DNA of 64,000 nucleotides from Maritimibacter fusiformis (GCF_008086115.1 NZ_VSIY01000004.1:558001-622000); one strand, 5' to 3'. Shown: positions 18,057-27,629, counted from the first letter of the stretch. Numbers and translations: made by a program. The notes: generated by a model from the letters alone, not told the origin.

Positions 18057-18834
18057 CGAAGATGCAGCCCGCGGCCTCCAGCAGGTCGTCGACCCAGGCG
18101 TTGGAGAACTGGCCGCGCTTGACGTTGGCGACATAGGCGGCCTGGCGTTCGCGCCCGGCGGTCAGGCGTTTCAGGATCTCGCCCGCCCAGAGGCGCGGCA
18201 CCACGGTCACGCCGCTGGGATCGGCGCGGATGATGTCGCCAGGGTTGACCACGATGCCGCCGCAACTGACCGCATGGTTGATCTCGCCCGGCCCGCGGTG
18301 CAGCGGGCCGAACGGGGTCACGCCGCGCGCATAGACCGGCATCCCGCATTCGCGCAGCCCCGGCAGATCGCGCACCAGCCCGTCGATCACGAACCCGGCG
18401 ATGCCCCGGTGGCGGGCCTTGTTGGCGACAAGGTCGCCGATCACCGCCGCGTTCAGGCTGCCGCTGCCATCGACCACGATGACATCACCGGGGCGGGCAA
18501 CGTCGAGCGCCTTGTGAACCATCAGGTTGTCGCCGGGATAGACCTTGACGGTGCAGGCCGGACCCAGCAGGGGCGCGTCCGAGACGACGTTATGGATGGT
18601 CGCACCCATCGTGTAGAGGCGGTTCAGCGCGTCCGAGATATCGGTGGATTCAAAGGCGTCGAACCCGGCGATCAGCGACTCTGGCGGGCGGTCGACCGTG
18701 CAGCGCACGCGAAAGCCGGGGCCGGGCGAGATGTCGGACGATTTGGGCTTGTTGGTGGTCTGGGCGGCGCCCAGCATGGTGTCGACCTTGGCGGAACTGG
18801 CGGATTGCGCCGGGACGGATTCGGATTTCATCAT
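18049..18834 (-). CDS. RraA-family aldolase-like protein (HMG/oxaloacetate lyase type)
   Basis: This 261-residue protein has a poorly conserved 45-residue N-terminus and then an RraA/4-hydroxy-4-methyl-2-oxoglutarate aldolase domain. The catalytic-type motif is GFVIDGLVRD, with Arg and Asp as expected for a metal-dependent aldolase. GPGEINHAVSCGG and ADPSGVTVVP also fit. Enzymatic members release pyruvate, which fits a pathway with a 2-hydroxyacid dehydrogenase. The ATG at 18834 was chosen because AGAAGGGG precedes it by 7 bp; an earlier ATG at 18858 is possible. Confidence 0.75.
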   Translation of the reverse strand: MMKSESVPAQSASSAKVDTMLGAAQTTNKPKSSDISPGPGFRVRCTVDRPPESLIAGFDAFESTDISDALNRLYTMGATIHNVVSDAPLLGPACTVKVYPGDNLMVHKALDVARPGDVIVVDGSGSLNAAVIGDLVANKARHRGIAGFVIDGLVRDLPGLRECGMPVYARGVTPFGPLHRGPGEINHAVSCGGIVVNPGDIIRADPSGVTVVPRLWAGEILKRLTAGRERQAAYVANVKRGQFSNAWVDDLLEAAGCIFDD

Positions 18835-18878
18835 CTTGCGACCCCTTCTTGTGGTCATTGCATGCGGGCGGGGCCCGG

Positions 18879-19952
18879 TCAGGTGAGGCGACCTGCGACC
18901 AGCAGACGGTCGCCGACCTTGCGAGCGAACTCCGACACCGCCACCGATGCGCCCTGCGTCAGCGGTTTCTGCACCGCCTTGCGCAGCCGCCGGGGCACCC
19001 CCAGCGGGCTGAGGCTGCGCTCGACCGAGCCTTCGCAGAGCGCCCGGTGAGCATTGGAGAATTCGGACTTGTAGCGTTGGTCGCCGCGCCCGAAATCAAG
19101 CTCGTCGATCCCGGTCGCCTCGGCGTGGCGCAGCGCGTCCATGATCAGCGCGAGCCCGGGCGAATAGCGCCCAAGCTCGGCGTTGTAGGCCGGGAACCAC
19201 CAATGCCAGGTGCGCGCGTTGCGCATCCCGAAATGCACCGCCGCCAGCGTGTCGCCCGCCCAGAGCGTCGAGGTCATGCCGGCGAAGGCGGGGCTGTCGT
19301 GGTTGCGGATGGCTTCGGCTGCCGCACGCGCCCAGGGCCGGTCGAGGATGAAATCCACCCCGATCGCGGCCAGCGCGGCGCGCTTCCAGTCGATCAGCCG
19401 GTTCCAGACCTCGGGCGAGGTGTCGTTGGCCACGAACCTGAGCGGCCCGACTTCGCGCGCCAGCTTGCGCGCCCGGCGCTCGACATCGCGGATCGCGCGG
19501 GTCTCTGCGCGGCGGCCCGCGTGCCAGGCGTCGAACCCGCCCGACAGGTCGATCAGGGGCGAGGTGGTGCGGCGGAAAGACTGCGCCGCGAAACCGCGTT
19601 GCGAGACCGGCATGTGGTTGAAATCATAGGCCTGCGCGCTCGCGGCCCGCAGGATCGCGCCGATCCCGTCACCCGGCCCCGGCACCCCGACGATGCCGTG
19701 ATAGTCCGAGATCTGCCCGGCCAGTGGCGCAAGGCGGCCAAAGCGCTGGCGGTGAAAGGCGAACAGCCCAGAGACCTCGCCCGCGCCCTGGATCACCGCG
19801 ATGCGCACGTCCGGGCGCACCTCGCCGATGATGCGGCAGAACTCGGGTGAAAAGAACGGGCTGCGCAGATCGCCGTCGGCGGCCTGGAGCCGGGTCCATG
19901 TGGCCACAAGCCCCGCGTCCAGCTCATGCGGTGCGATGATCTCGATGGTCAT
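18879..19952 (-). CDS. FemAB/BioF2-like GNAT transferase (CelD type)
   Basis: This protein of about 357 residues has the duplicated-GNAT layout of CelD/BcsL and FemAB-related proteins. The second domain has TLAAVHFGMRNARTWHWWFPAY-type strands and the conserved end DELDFGRGDQRYKSEF. Such proteins acylate or aminoacylate cell-surface or polysaccharide substrates. It is the first gene of the five-gene minus-strand operon, 44 bp before the RraA-like gene. The ATG at 19952 matches the family N-terminus better than the open-frame start at 20006. Confidence 0.75.
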   Translation of the reverse strand: MTIEIIAPHELDAGLVATWTRLQAADGDLRSPFFSPEFCRIIGEVRPDVRIAVIQGAGEVSGLFAFHRQRFGRLAPLAGQISDYHGIVGVPGPGDGIGAILRAASAQAYDFNHMPVSQRGFAAQSFRRTTSPLIDLSGGFDAWHAGRRAETRAIRDVERRARKLAREVGPLRFVANDTSPEVWNRLIDWKRAALAAIGVDFILDRPWARAAAEAIRNHDSPAFAGMTSTLWAGDTLAAVHFGMRNARTWHWWFPAYNAELGRYSPGLALIMDALRHAEATGIDELDFGRGDQRYKSEFSNAHRALCEGSVERSLSPLGVPRRLRKAVQKPLTQGASVAVSEFARKVGDRLLVAGRLT

Positions 19953-20307
19953 CGCGGCATGCCCGGGCCGGCACCTTGCCGGGTCAGGCGGGCAAGGCGA
20001 TTGCAATCGGGAATAGCCCGGCGGTGCACCGGGTCATGGATGACCATTTGCGCGTTCGTCCCCTTGCGTGCCCCGTGCGAACGTTCGCCGCAAGGCGCGT
20101 GAAAGTCAATCAAGCTGCTGATTTTCAACGGTTATTGTATCCGCGGCGGCGCCAATCATCCGTCCGGCATCCAATCTGTCCGGGTTTCGGAAATGATCGC
20201 CGCGCCCCGGCGGTGCCCGCCCCGGAGCCACGGGCCACCGATTCCCGCCCACCCTTGGCAAAGCCGCGCGCCGCGCGTATAGCCCACGCGAACCAAAGGA
20301 GCGCCAG
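19953..20307. promoter_or_regulatory. Divergent promoter region of the ATP-grasp operon and suhB
   Basis: No gene is seen in this 355-bp gap between divergently read genes. An AT-rich patch at about 20100-20145 contains TTGAAA on the minus strand and TATTGTAT-like sequence on the plus strand, so promoters in both directions could lie there. No clear operator was found. The suhB ribosome site (AAGGAG) lies at about 20296-20301. Confidence 0.4.
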
Positions 20308-21093
20308 ATGCAGGGCAGTGCCAACCTCAACCTGATGATCAAGGCCGCGCGCAAGGCCGGGCGCAGCCTCGTCAAGGATTTCCGCGAGGTCGAGAACCTC
20401 CAGGTGTCGATGAAGGGGGCGGGGGATTTCGTCTCCAAGGCCGATATCGCCGCCGAGGGGATCATTCGCGAGGAGCTCATGAACGGACGGCCGAATTACG
20501 GCTGGCTGGGCGAGGAGGGCGGCGGCGAGCCGGGCAAGGACCCGACCCGGCGCTGGATCGTCGATCCGCTCGATGGCACCACCAATTTCCTGCACGGGCT
20601 GCCGCATTGGGCGGTGTCGATCGGGCTGGAACACAAGGGCGAGATCGTCGCGGGCGTGATCTATGACCCGGCCAAGGACGAGATGTTCGTGGCCGAGAAG
20701 GGGCAGGGCGCCTTCATGAACGAAACCCGGCTCAGGGTGTCGGCACGCACCAAGATGATCGAGGCGATCTTCGCCACCGGCCTGCCGTTCGGCGGGCGTT
20801 CGGACCTGCCCGAGACCTTGCAGGATCTCGCCCGCCTGTTGCCGGCCTGCGCCGGGGTGCGGCGCTGGGGGGCGGCGGCGCTCGACCTCGCCTATGTGGC
20901 CGCCGGGCGCTATGACGGGTTCTGGGAACGCCGGCTGCATGCCTGGGACGTTGCCGCCGGCCTGGTGATCCTGCGCGAAGCCGGGGGCCTGGTCGAAGCC
21001 ATCACGCCGGGCGAGGACATCCTGTCGTCGGGTGAGATCGTTGCCGCCAATGAGGCGATTTTCGACAAGTTCGCCCCGATCATCCGCGGATAG
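20308..21093 (+). CDS. suhB: Inositol-1-monophosphatase
   Basis: This 261-residue Mg2+-dependent phosphatase hydrolyses myo-inositol phosphates and related sugar phosphates. Metal-binding motifs of the family are present: GEE (68-70), DPLDGTTNF (86-94) and WDVAAG (about 214-219). The length is typical, and a clear AAGGAG site precedes the ATG. In many proteobacteria the protein also acts in antitermination with NusA; that role is not shown here. Confidence 0.9.
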   Translation: MQGSANLNLMIKAARKAGRSLVKDFREVENLQVSMKGAGDFVSKADIAAEGIIREELMNGRPNYGWLGEEGGGEPGKDPTRRWIVDPLDGTTNFLHGLPHWAVSIGLEHKGEIVAGVIYDPAKDEMFVAEKGQGAFMNETRLRVSARTKMIEAIFATGLPFGGRSDLPETLQDLARLLPACAGVRRWGAAALDLAYVAAGRYDGFWERRLHAWDVAAGLVILREAGGLVEAITPGEDILSSGEIVAANEAIFDKFAPIIRG

Positions 21094-21213
21094 ACACCGC
21101 CCGGGGGCGAAATCCTCACATCGGCGCCAGAGACTGGCCGCATTCCTGCCGCGTTTTGCGGCGATACTGCTCGTGAGCGTGGGGCCTTGGATGCCGATTG
21201 CGAGTGGACCGGA

Positions 21214-21393
21214 ATGCAGAGACTGATTTTTGCCACGGACGAAGATGGCGCGGTGACGGTCGATTGGGTCGTGCTGACTGCCGCGCTCGTGTTCATGGGC
21301 ATCTCGGCGGCGTTCTACGTCTCGTCCAGCGCGCCCGAAGTGGCCAACAACATCAGCACCTACATGGTCAATATCGAGGTGGTCCCCGAGTGA
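21214..21393 (+). CDS. Small single-pass membrane protein, Flp-pilin-like
   Basis: This 59-residue product begins MQRLIFATDEDGAVTVDWV and continues into one hydrophobic segment (about residues 18-37). The short polar N-terminus with Glu/Asp before a helix resembles the small DESGAVTVDWVVLTA proteins common in Rhodobacterales, distantly like Flp pilins or TadE-type proteins. An in-frame ATG at 21187 would add nine residues. No tad genes are nearby, so no function is proposed. Confidence 0.55.
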   Translation: MQRLIFATDEDGAVTVDWVVLTAALVFMGISAAFYVSSSAPEVANNISTYMVNIEVVPE

Positions 21394-21418
21394 TCCCCGC
21401 CGTGCCCCGTTCGCGGGT

Positions 21419-22162
21419 CTAGCGGCGGCGCACCTTGGGCACCGAGCTTGGCCGCAGCCTGGGGTCGGCGGGCGGATTGTCGGGGTGGCCGTGCGTGCGC
21501 GCCCAGAATTCCGGCCCGCCCAGGCTGCGCCACACCGGAAGCGCCCCGATCACTCCGACCACGAAACCGCCGGCATGGGCCCAGTAGGCCACGCCACCCT
21601 CACCCACCGGCGCGCCGACGCCGTTGAAGATCTGAAGCCCGAACCACAGCCCCAGCATCATCCAGGCGGGCAGGGCGAAGATCCGGTAGAACACGACGAA
21701 AATCACGATCACGTCGACCCGGGCGCGCGGGAACAGCAACAGATACCCGCCCATCACCCCGGCGATCGCGCCCGATGCCCCGATCAGCGGCACCGGCGTG
21801 GCCGGAGCCGGCAACATCTGCAGCAGCCCCGCCCCGGCGCCCGCCAGCAAGTAGAACAGCAAGAACCGGCCATGCCCCATCCGGTCTTCGAGGTTGTCGC
21901 CGAAGATCCACAAAAACAGCATGTTGCCCGCGAGATGCATGAAGCCGCCGTGCAGGAACATCGAGGTGAAGATGCCGTGCAGACCCTCGCCGTGGATCAC
22001 CTTGACCGGCACCAGGCCATACTGCCAGTAGACTTCGTAAAGCGCGCGCTCGTCCGCCATCAGGGGCAGCATCGCCAGGAACACACCTACATTCACCGCG
22101 ACCAGCGCATAGGTGACGAAGGGCGTTCGGTCGGACGGGTTGTGATCACGGATCGGGAACAT
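21419..22162 (-). CDS. Rhomboid-family intramembrane serine protease
   Basis: This 247-residue membrane protein has about six hydrophobic segments. The catalytic dyad is visible: Ser130 in LIGASGAIAG and His194 in AYWAHAGG. HGGFMHLAGNMLFLW, with the conserved His and Asn of the oxyanion region, is at about 71-85. The C-terminus is short, basic and Pro-rich. It cleaves membrane-protein segments; natural substrates are not evident from the neighbours. GGAG-like sequence precedes the ATG weakly. Confidence 0.88.
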   Translation of the reverse strand: MFPIRDHNPSDRTPFVTYALVAVNVGVFLAMLPLMADERALYEVYWQYGLVPVKVIHGEGLHGIFTSMFLHGGFMHLAGNMLFLWIFGDNLEDRMGHGRFLLFYLLAGAGAGLLQMLPAPATPVPLIGASGAIAGVMGGYLLLFPRARVDVIVIFVVFYRIFALPAWMMLGLWFGLQIFNGVGAPVGEGGVAYWAHAGGFVVGVIGALPVWRSLGGPEFWARTHGHPDNPPADPRLRPSSVPKVRRR

Positions 22163-22300
22163 CGGAGGATGTCACACCAAGCGGATCGGGGCGTCAAGCC
22201 GCGATGCGGTGCTTCCCCCTCGCGGAGCGTTCCGCTAATCCCAGAAACTATTTATGAGGTATCGAGTGGACACGAAACACCAAACACGGGAGTAACCAAA

Positions 22301-22663
22301 ATGACCAGAACGTCGAGAGTGGAAGTAGATTTGGGGCGTGGCATACGCTTCTTGCAGCGATTGGCCCAATACGACCTGAATATGCAACTGAGCACGGCTT
22401 TGACCCTGCTCTACATTGCGCAACATCAGAACCGACCCGAAGGTGTGACCACGATGGACCTAACGCGGAACCTAGGGCTAACCCAAGGCGCAGCCTCGCG
22501 TAACGGCTACTATTGGGGCGAAGGAACCCCGGACATGCCTAACGCTGGCTATGGGCTGGTCACTCAGACGATTGATACAAAGGATCGTCGCCGCAGGTTG
22601 CTCACGCTGACCCCTCGCGGTGAGGCGTTCGTGCGTCAACTGGAAGAGGTGTTATATGGCTAG
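22301..22663 (+). CDS. MarR-like winged-helix DNA-binding protein, probable mobile-element remnant
   Basis: This 120-residue protein has a winged-helix region. A leading helix (TALTLLYIAQHQ), a recognition-helix segment (TTMDLTRNLGLTQGAASRN) and the wing DTKDRRRRLLTLTPRGEAF are seen. Similar MarR-like regulators occur in phages and integrative elements. GGGAG precedes ATG. Codon use and GC content differ from flanking genes, which suggests recent transfer. The gene ends at a TAG, after which the same frame stays open for 22 more codons. Confidence 0.65.
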   Translation: MTRTSRVEVDLGRGIRFLQRLAQYDLNMQLSTALTLLYIAQHQNRPEGVTTMDLTRNLGLTQGAASRNGYYWGEGTPDMPNAGYGLVTQTIDTKDRRRRLLTLTPRGEAFVRQLEEVLYG

Positions 22664-22945
22664 ACTACGTGGGAAGAGGTGGCTGGTGTCATCATCCTTG
22701 GGGCTGTTGTCTCTATCGAAAAGCAGTAATACAGTCCTGATGGAGCTCACAGCACGACAACAATTCAACACGCATTGCATACCCCCAAGGTGGGCACTGA
22801 GAATGGTACCGATGGATTTGGTATGATCTTCTCGGGCAAGCTTGGTCGGATTTTGGCGGTGGCTTGATTGTCACCCTCTGACCGTTCCTTAGGGTTGAGT
22901 TTCGGCTTCTAAGTGGCGCGGTGCCATAGTATGCCATTGTGCCAA
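22664..22945. other. AT-richer gene remnant region before tRNA-Leu
   Basis: No intact gene is supported. The frame of the MarR-like gene continues past its TAG for 22 codons to a TAA, then is open again for about 45 codons to 22866, with protein-like composition. An overlapping ATG at 22656 would begin MARLRGKRW, which resembles the start of some phage integrases, but the similarity ends at once. I read this as decayed mobile DNA. Confidence 0.4.
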
Positions 22946-23032
22946 GCGGGTGTGGCGAAAATGGTAAACGCACGAGACTTAAAATCTCGCGTCTTCAATG
23001 ACTTACGGGTTCGATTCCCGTCACCCGCACCA
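22946..23032 (+). tRNA. tRNA-Leu (anticodon TAA)
   Basis: The 87-base gene has a seven-pair acceptor stem (GCGGGTG with CACCCGC). The anticodon stem is CGAGA/TCTCG with loop CTTAAAA, giving TAA. A long class II variable arm, the T-loop TTCGATT and an encoded CCA at 23030-23032 complete the cloverleaf. It reads UUA leucine codons. Confidence 0.95.
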
Positions 23033-23035
23033 ACC

Positions 23036-23097
23036 CTCGGTGGACCCAAAATCCCCAGCCTCAGGGCGTCCCGGTTCGAGTCCGGGCGCGGGCACCA
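23036..23097 (+). pseudogene. 3' half of a tRNA-Leu (anticodon CAA-like), 5' half missing
   Basis: Right after the intact tRNA there is a second tRNA end. It has an anticodon arm with loop CCCAAAA (anticodon CAA, stem with one mismatch) at 23040-23056, and a variable arm GCC-TCAG-GGC at 23058-23067. A perfect T-arm CCCGG-TTCGAGT-CCGGG follows at 23070-23086, then CGCGGGC plus ACCA to 23097. No matching GCCCGCG 5' acceptor strand or D-arm precedes it. It is not a copy of the adjacent tRNA-Leu(TAA). Confidence 0.75.
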
Positions 23098-23189
23098 GCA
23101 GCGCGATTGGTGAAACCGCAACCCGGTTTGAACCAGATCAAGGTCATCGGGACACCTAGGGGTGATAAGTCCCGCAAAAAGGGGGCCGG

Positions 23190-23897
23190 ATGGCCGAGTG
23201 CATCTTTCATACCGAGGACATCACCAAGGTCTATCGGACAGGCGAGGTCGAGGTGCACGCGCTGCGTGGCGTCAACATCGAGCTGTTCGCAAACGAGTTC
23301 ACGGTGCTCCTGGGCGCGTCGGGATCGGGCAAGTCGACGCTCTTGAACATTCTCGGCGGGCTGGACAGCGCCACGTCGGGGCGGGCCTGGTTCAAGAAGC
23401 TCGAGCTGACCGCGATGCGCGACCGCGAGTTGACGCGCTACCGGCGCGACCATGTCGGGTTCGTCTTTCAGTTCTACAACCTCGTGCCCAGCCTGACGGC
23501 GCGCGAGAATGTCTCGCTGGTCACCGAGGTGGCGAAGAACCCGATGCCGCCGGAAGAGGCGCTGGAACGGGTCGGGCTGGATCACCGCATGGATCACTTC
23601 CCCGCCGAAATGTCGGGCGGCGAACAACAGCGGGTGGCGATTGCGCGCGCCATCGCCAAACGGCCCGAAGTGCTGCTGTGCGACGAGCCGACCGGGGCGC
23701 TGGACTCCAAGACCGGGGTGCAGGTGCTGGAGGCGTTGGAGAAGATCAACGACGACCTCGGCACCACCACCGTTGTCATCACCCACAACGCCGGCATCCA
23801 GAAGATGGCGCACCGGGTGCTGTTCTTCGCGGACGGCACGATTGCCGACGTGGTCGTCAACGACACCCGGATCGAACCCCGGGACATCGAGTGGTGA
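23190..23897 (+). CDS. ABC transporter ATP-binding protein (MacB/LolD type)
   Basis: This 235-residue ATPase has Walker [10 protein letters not shown] (42-50), a Q-loop FVFQFYN, signature [14 protein letters not shown] and Walker [13 protein letters not shown], followed by the H-loop VITHN. It is of the LolD/MacB class that powers FtsX-like permeases. It sits 4 bp before the permease and forms a three-gene export unit with the permease and a membrane-fusion protein. Confidence 0.92.
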   Translation: MAECIFHTEDITKVYRTGEVEVHALRGVNIELFANEFTVLLGASGSGKSTLLNILGGLDSATSGRAWFKKLELTAMRDRELTRYRRDHVGFVFQFYNLVPSLTARENVSLVTEVAKNPMPPEEALERVGLDHRMDHFPAEMSGGEQQRVAIARAIAKRPEVLLCDEPTGALDSKTGVQVLEALEKINDDLGTTTVVITHNAGIQKMAHRVLFFADGTIADVVVNDTRIEPRDIEW

Positions 23898-23901
23898 TCT
23901 G

Positions 23902-26265
23902 ATGCGCGCGCTCGACAAGAAACTGGTCCGCGACATCAGACGCCTCTGGGCGCAGTCGCTGGCGATTGCGCTGGTGCTGGCCTGCGGTGTTCTGGCCATG
24001 GTGATGATGTATGGCGCCGAACGCTCGCTGACCGGGACGCGCGACACCTATTACGAACGCACCCGCTTTCCCGATATCTGGTCAAACGCGGCGCGCGCGC
24101 CGAAAAGCCTAGTGCCCGAGATCGCCGCGATCGAGGGCGTGTCGCAGGTCGAGGCGCGGATCACCGAAAATGCCGTGCTCGATATCGAGGGTCTCGACAG
24201 CCCGGCGATGGGGCAGATCATCTCGATCCCCGCCTCGGGGGCACCCGAGATGAGCCGGTTGATCCTGCGCGCGGGGCGTCTGCCCGAGCCGGGGCATGAC
24301 CGCGAGGTGGTGATCGCCGAAGCCTTTGCAAACGCCCACGGGTTTCGCGCCGGCGACTCGTTCGGCGTCACCCTCAACGGTCAGAAACGCGAGGTCACGA
24401 TCACCGGCATCGTGCTGTCGCCCGAGTTCATCTATACCATCGGCCCGGGCTCGATCTTTCCCGACGACAAGCGCTTCGGCATCCTGTGGATGCCCGAAGA
24501 GGTGCTGGCGGCGGCCTTCAACCTGTCGGGTGCCTTCAACTCGGTCACGCTGAGCGTGACCCGGGGCACCGACCTGGAGGAGGTCAAGGACACGCTTGAA
24601 ACCCTGTTGAAACCCTATGGCGGCAGCGGGCCCTACGACCGCGAAGCGCAGACCTCGAACGCCTTTCTTGACGGCGAACTGGAGCAGCTGGCGGTCATGG
24701 TGCAGGTGTTGCCGCCGATCTTCCTGGTGATCACCGCATTCCTCGTCAACATGGTGCTGGGCCGGCTGATCAAGCTGGAGCGCGAGCAGATCGGGCTGCT
24801 CAAGGCGCTGGGCTATGGCCGCTGGGACATCTCGTGGCACTACCTCAAGCTGGCGATGGGCATCGGGGCGATCGGCGTGGCGATCGGCTGGGGCACCGGG
24901 TATTGGTCCTCGATGGCGATCGCGCGGGTCTATGGCGAGTTCTTCCACTTCCCCTACCTGGTGTTCGTGCAATATCCGGCGGTCTATGCGCTGTCGGCGG
25001 TGATCGGGCTGGGGGCGGCGATGGTCGGCGCGGCGCTGGCGGTGCGCAAGGTGGTGATGCTGTCGCCCGCCGTGGCGATGAGCCCGCCGGCGCCCACCCG
25101 GTTCCGGCGCGGCCTTCTGGACCGGATCATCGTGTTCTTCCGCCCCGGTCAGCCGACCATGATGATCCTGCGCGCCATCGGGCGCTGGCCGGTGCGCTCG
25201 GCGCTGACCTCGCTGGGGATCTCGATGTCGGCGGCGATGATCGTGGCGGGGCTGTTCATGCTGGACAGTTTCGACGAATTGCTGGACGTGGCCTTCGTGC
25301 AGGTGAACCGGCAGGACGCGATGCTCGAGTTCGCGATCCCGCGCTCCGAGGCGGTGCTGGACGATGTCGAGAACCTGCCCGGCGTGATGCGCGCCGAGGG
25401 GGCGTTTGCCACCCCGGCGCGGCTGTATCACGGGCCGCGGACCCGGACCATCGCCATCGAGGGGCGGCGCGAGAGCAACACGCTGGCGCGGGTCTTTGAC
25501 GGCGACAGCCGCACCGAAGTGCCGCCCGGGGATGGCATCGTGCTGGAACGCCGGCTGGCCGATCACCTCGATGCCCGGGTCGGCGACGTGATCGAGGTCG
25601 AGTTCCTCCAGCATGACGACCTGCGCCGCCCGGTGGTGGTGACCGGCACGGTCTCGACCTTCTTCGGTCTCGGCGCCTACATGGATCAGGACCGGCTGTC
25701 GGCGATGCTGGGGCAGGTGCCGCAGGCGACGCTGGCCAACGTGATGATCGACCCTGCCGAGCAGGACGCGCTTTATGAAGCCGTCAAGAACACGCCGGCC
25801 ATCGCGGGCATCACGCTGATGTCGCAGGTGCGCAGCTCGTTCGACGAGACCATGGCCGAAAGCGCCAACATCTCGGTGGTGATCTTTTCCTTCGTCGCCT
25901 CGCTGATCACCATCGGCGTGGTCTACAACTCGGCCCGCATCCAGCTTTCCGAACGCGCCCGCGAACTGGCGAGCCTGCGTATCCTCGGTTTCACCAAGGG
26001 CGAGGTCAGCTATATCCTTCTGGGCGAACTTTTCATCCTCGTCGCGGCGGCGATCCCGCTGGGGCTGTGGATGGGCTATGGCATGGCGGGGGCGATGGTC
26101 GCGAGTTTCGACACCGACCTGTATTCGATCCCGCTGATCGTTACACGGGAAACCTATATCCGCGCGGCGCTGGTCGTGGCCGGGGCCTCGATTGCCTCGG
26201 CCTTGCTTGTGCGTCGCCGGATCGACCGGATGGATTTGGTTTCGGTCATGAAAACAAGGGAATAA
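23902..26265 (+). CDS. ABC transporter permease with two FtsX domains
   Basis: This 787-residue inner-membrane protein starts with one N-terminal membrane segment and a periplasmic MacB-like domain. Two FtsX-type membrane blocks (about residues 270-400 and 660-787) are separated by a second periplasmic domain. The duplicated layout resembles DevC-like or lipoprotein-release-type permeases. With the ATPase and HlyD-like adaptor it probably exports a lipid, peptide or drug. The ATG at 23902 is 4 bp after the ATPase stop. Confidence 0.85.
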   Translation: MRALDKKLVRDIRRLWAQSLAIALVLACGVLAMVMMYGAERSLTGTRDTYYERTRFPDIWSNAARAPKSLVPEIAAIEGVSQVEARITENAVLDIEGLDSPAMGQIISIPASGAPEMSRLILRAGRLPEPGHDREVVIAEAFANAHGFRAGDSFGVTLNGQKREVTITGIVLSPEFIYTIGPGSIFPDDKRFGILWMPEEVLAAAFNLSGAFNSVTLSVTRGTDLEEVKDTLETLLKPYGGSGPYDREAQTSNAFLDGELEQLAVMVQVLPPIFLVITAFLVNMVLGRLIKLEREQIGLLKALGYGRWDISWHYLKLAMGIGAIGVAIGWGTGYWSSMAIARVYGEFFHFPYLVFVQYPAVYALSAVIGLGAAMVGAALAVRKVVMLSPAVAMSPPAPTRFRRGLLDRIIVFFRPGQPTMMILRAIGRWPVRSALTSLGISMSAAMIVAGLFMLDSFDELLDVAFVQVNRQDAMLEFAIPRSEAVLDDVENLPGVMRAEGAFATPARLYHGPRTRTIAIEGRRESNTLARVFDGDSRTEVPPGDGIVLERRLADHLDARVGDVIEVEFLQHDDLRRPVVVTGTVSTFFGLGAYMDQDRLSAMLGQVPQATLANVMIDPAEQDALYEAVKNTPAIAGITLMSQVRSSFDETMAESANISVVIFSFVASLITIGVVYNSARIQLSERARELASLRILGFTKGEVSYILLGELFILVAAAIPLGLWMGYGMAGAMVASFDTDLYSIPLIVTRETYIRAALVVAGASIASALLVRRRIDRMDLVSVMKTRE

Positions 26266-26268
26266 GCA

Positions 26269-27492
26269 ATGGCGCTCAGTGTTCGCAAGGTGATCTTCGG
26301 TGCGGTGGTGCTGGCGGCGGCGGGGGCCGCGGCCTATGAACTCAGCAAACCCGAACACGTGCCGGTCGATATCGCCACGCTGGGGCGCGGGGTGCTCGAG
26401 GTGACGGTGGACGCCGATGGCCAGACCCGTATCCGCAACGTCTTCGAGGTTTCGGCGCCGGTTTCGGGGCAGGTGTTGCGCAGCCCGGTGACGATCGGCA
26501 GTCCGGTCGTGGCGGATGAAACCGTCGTCGCCCGGATCCAGCCCGGCGAGCCCGCCTTCCTCGATGAACGCGCCCGCCGTCAGGCGGAGGCGGCGGTGGC
26601 GCAGGCCAAGGCGGCGGTGGCGCTGGCCGATGCCAATGTGCGCGCCGCCGAGGCCGACCTGAACAATGCCCAGCGTCAGCTCAACCGGGTGTTCAGCCTG
26701 AACGAGCGCGGCAGCGCCTCCGAGGCGCAGCTTGAACAGGCCGAAGTGGCGCTCGACATCGCCGCGGCCCAGCTTGACAGCGCCCATGCGACACAGGAGA
26801 TGCGGCGCAGCGAATTGGCGGCGGCGCAGGCGGTGCTGATCGAACCGGGCCACGACACCCCGGAGGCCACCGAGGCGACCAACTGCTGCATCGAACTGAC
26901 CGCGCCGATCACCGGCGAGGTGCTGTCGGTGGTCAACGAAAGCGCGCGGATGGTCAGTGCAGGCACGCCGCTTCTGACCATGGGGCGCAGGGACGACCTG
27001 GAGATCAGCGTCGATCTGTTGTCGTCGGATGCGGTCCGGATCGCCGCGGGCGCGCCGGCCTATGTCGAACGCTGGGGCGGCGATCACGCGCTGGCAGCAG
27101 AGGTGCGCGAGATCGAGCCGGCCGCCTTCACCAAGATCTCGGCGCTGGGGATCGAGGAGCAGCGGGTCAGGGTGCTGCTGGATTTCGTGACACCGGCGGA
27201 TGAGCGTCCGGCACTGGGCCATAACTTCCGCGTCTATCTGCGCATCGTCGAATGGCGCGGCGAGGACGTGCTGCGCCTGCCGATCAGCGCGCTGTTTCGC
27301 GAGGATGGCGACTGGGCGGTGTTCGCGGTCGAGGACGGCACGGCGCATGTGCGCAAGGTCGAAGTGGGCCGTCGCAACACCGAGTTCGCCGAGGTCCGGG
27401 GCGGGCTGGAGCCGGGCGACCTGGTCATCACCCATCCCTCCGACAAGGTCGCCGAAGGGGTGCTGGTGGTCGACCGCAGCGCGCTCGAATAG
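26269..27492 (+). CDS. HlyD/MacA-like periplasmic adaptor protein
   Basis: This 407-residue membrane-fusion protein has an N-terminal membrane anchor (about residues 8-24) and a split biotinyl-lipoyl domain (PVSGQVLRSPVTIGSPV). A coiled-coil hairpin rich in Ala, Glu and Gln lies at about 100-190, with beta-barrel and membrane-proximal parts ending GLEPGDLVITHPSDKVAEG. It links the ABC permease to an outer-membrane channel. No TolC-like gene is adjacent. It begins 3 bp after the permease gene. Confidence 0.88.
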   Translation: MALSVRKVIFGAVVLAAAGAAAYELSKPEHVPVDIATLGRGVLEVTVDADGQTRIRNVFEVSAPVSGQVLRSPVTIGSPVVADETVVARIQPGEPAFLDERARRQAEAAVAQAKAAVALADANVRAAEADLNNAQRQLNRVFSLNERGSASEAQLEQAEVALDIAAAQLDSAHATQEMRRSELAAAQAVLIEPGHDTPEATEATNCCIELTAPITGEVLSVVNESARMVSAGTPLLTMGRRDDLEISVDLLSSDAVRIAAGAPAYVERWGGDHALAAEVREIEPAAFTKISALGIEEQRVRVLLDFVTPADERPALGHNFRVYLRIVEWRGEDVLRLPISALFREDGDWAVFAVEDGTAHVRKVEVGRRNTEFAEVRGGLEPGDLVITHPSDKVAEGVLVVDRSALE

Positions 27493-27629
27493 CCGATCTG
27501 TCGTTTTCGGCCCACCGTATGACGCTGATGCGCTAGGCGACGGCGGCATCGGGCTGCGACGCTTGGGTTGGAGGCCCGCGCCCTTTTTCAGGGGGTTGGT
27601 CGTCATGCCAAATCGACATCGGGGGTAGT

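Noticed and set aside
22909..23121. Minus-strand 70-codon frame with GDGNRTRK-like text
   Set aside because: This is the familiar spurious translation of tRNA genes on the opposite strand.
24109..27606. 1165-codon open frame on the minus strand
   Set aside because: It lies antisense to the ABC permease and adaptor genes; its His/Arg/Gln-rich product is typical of the antisense frame of high-GC genes.
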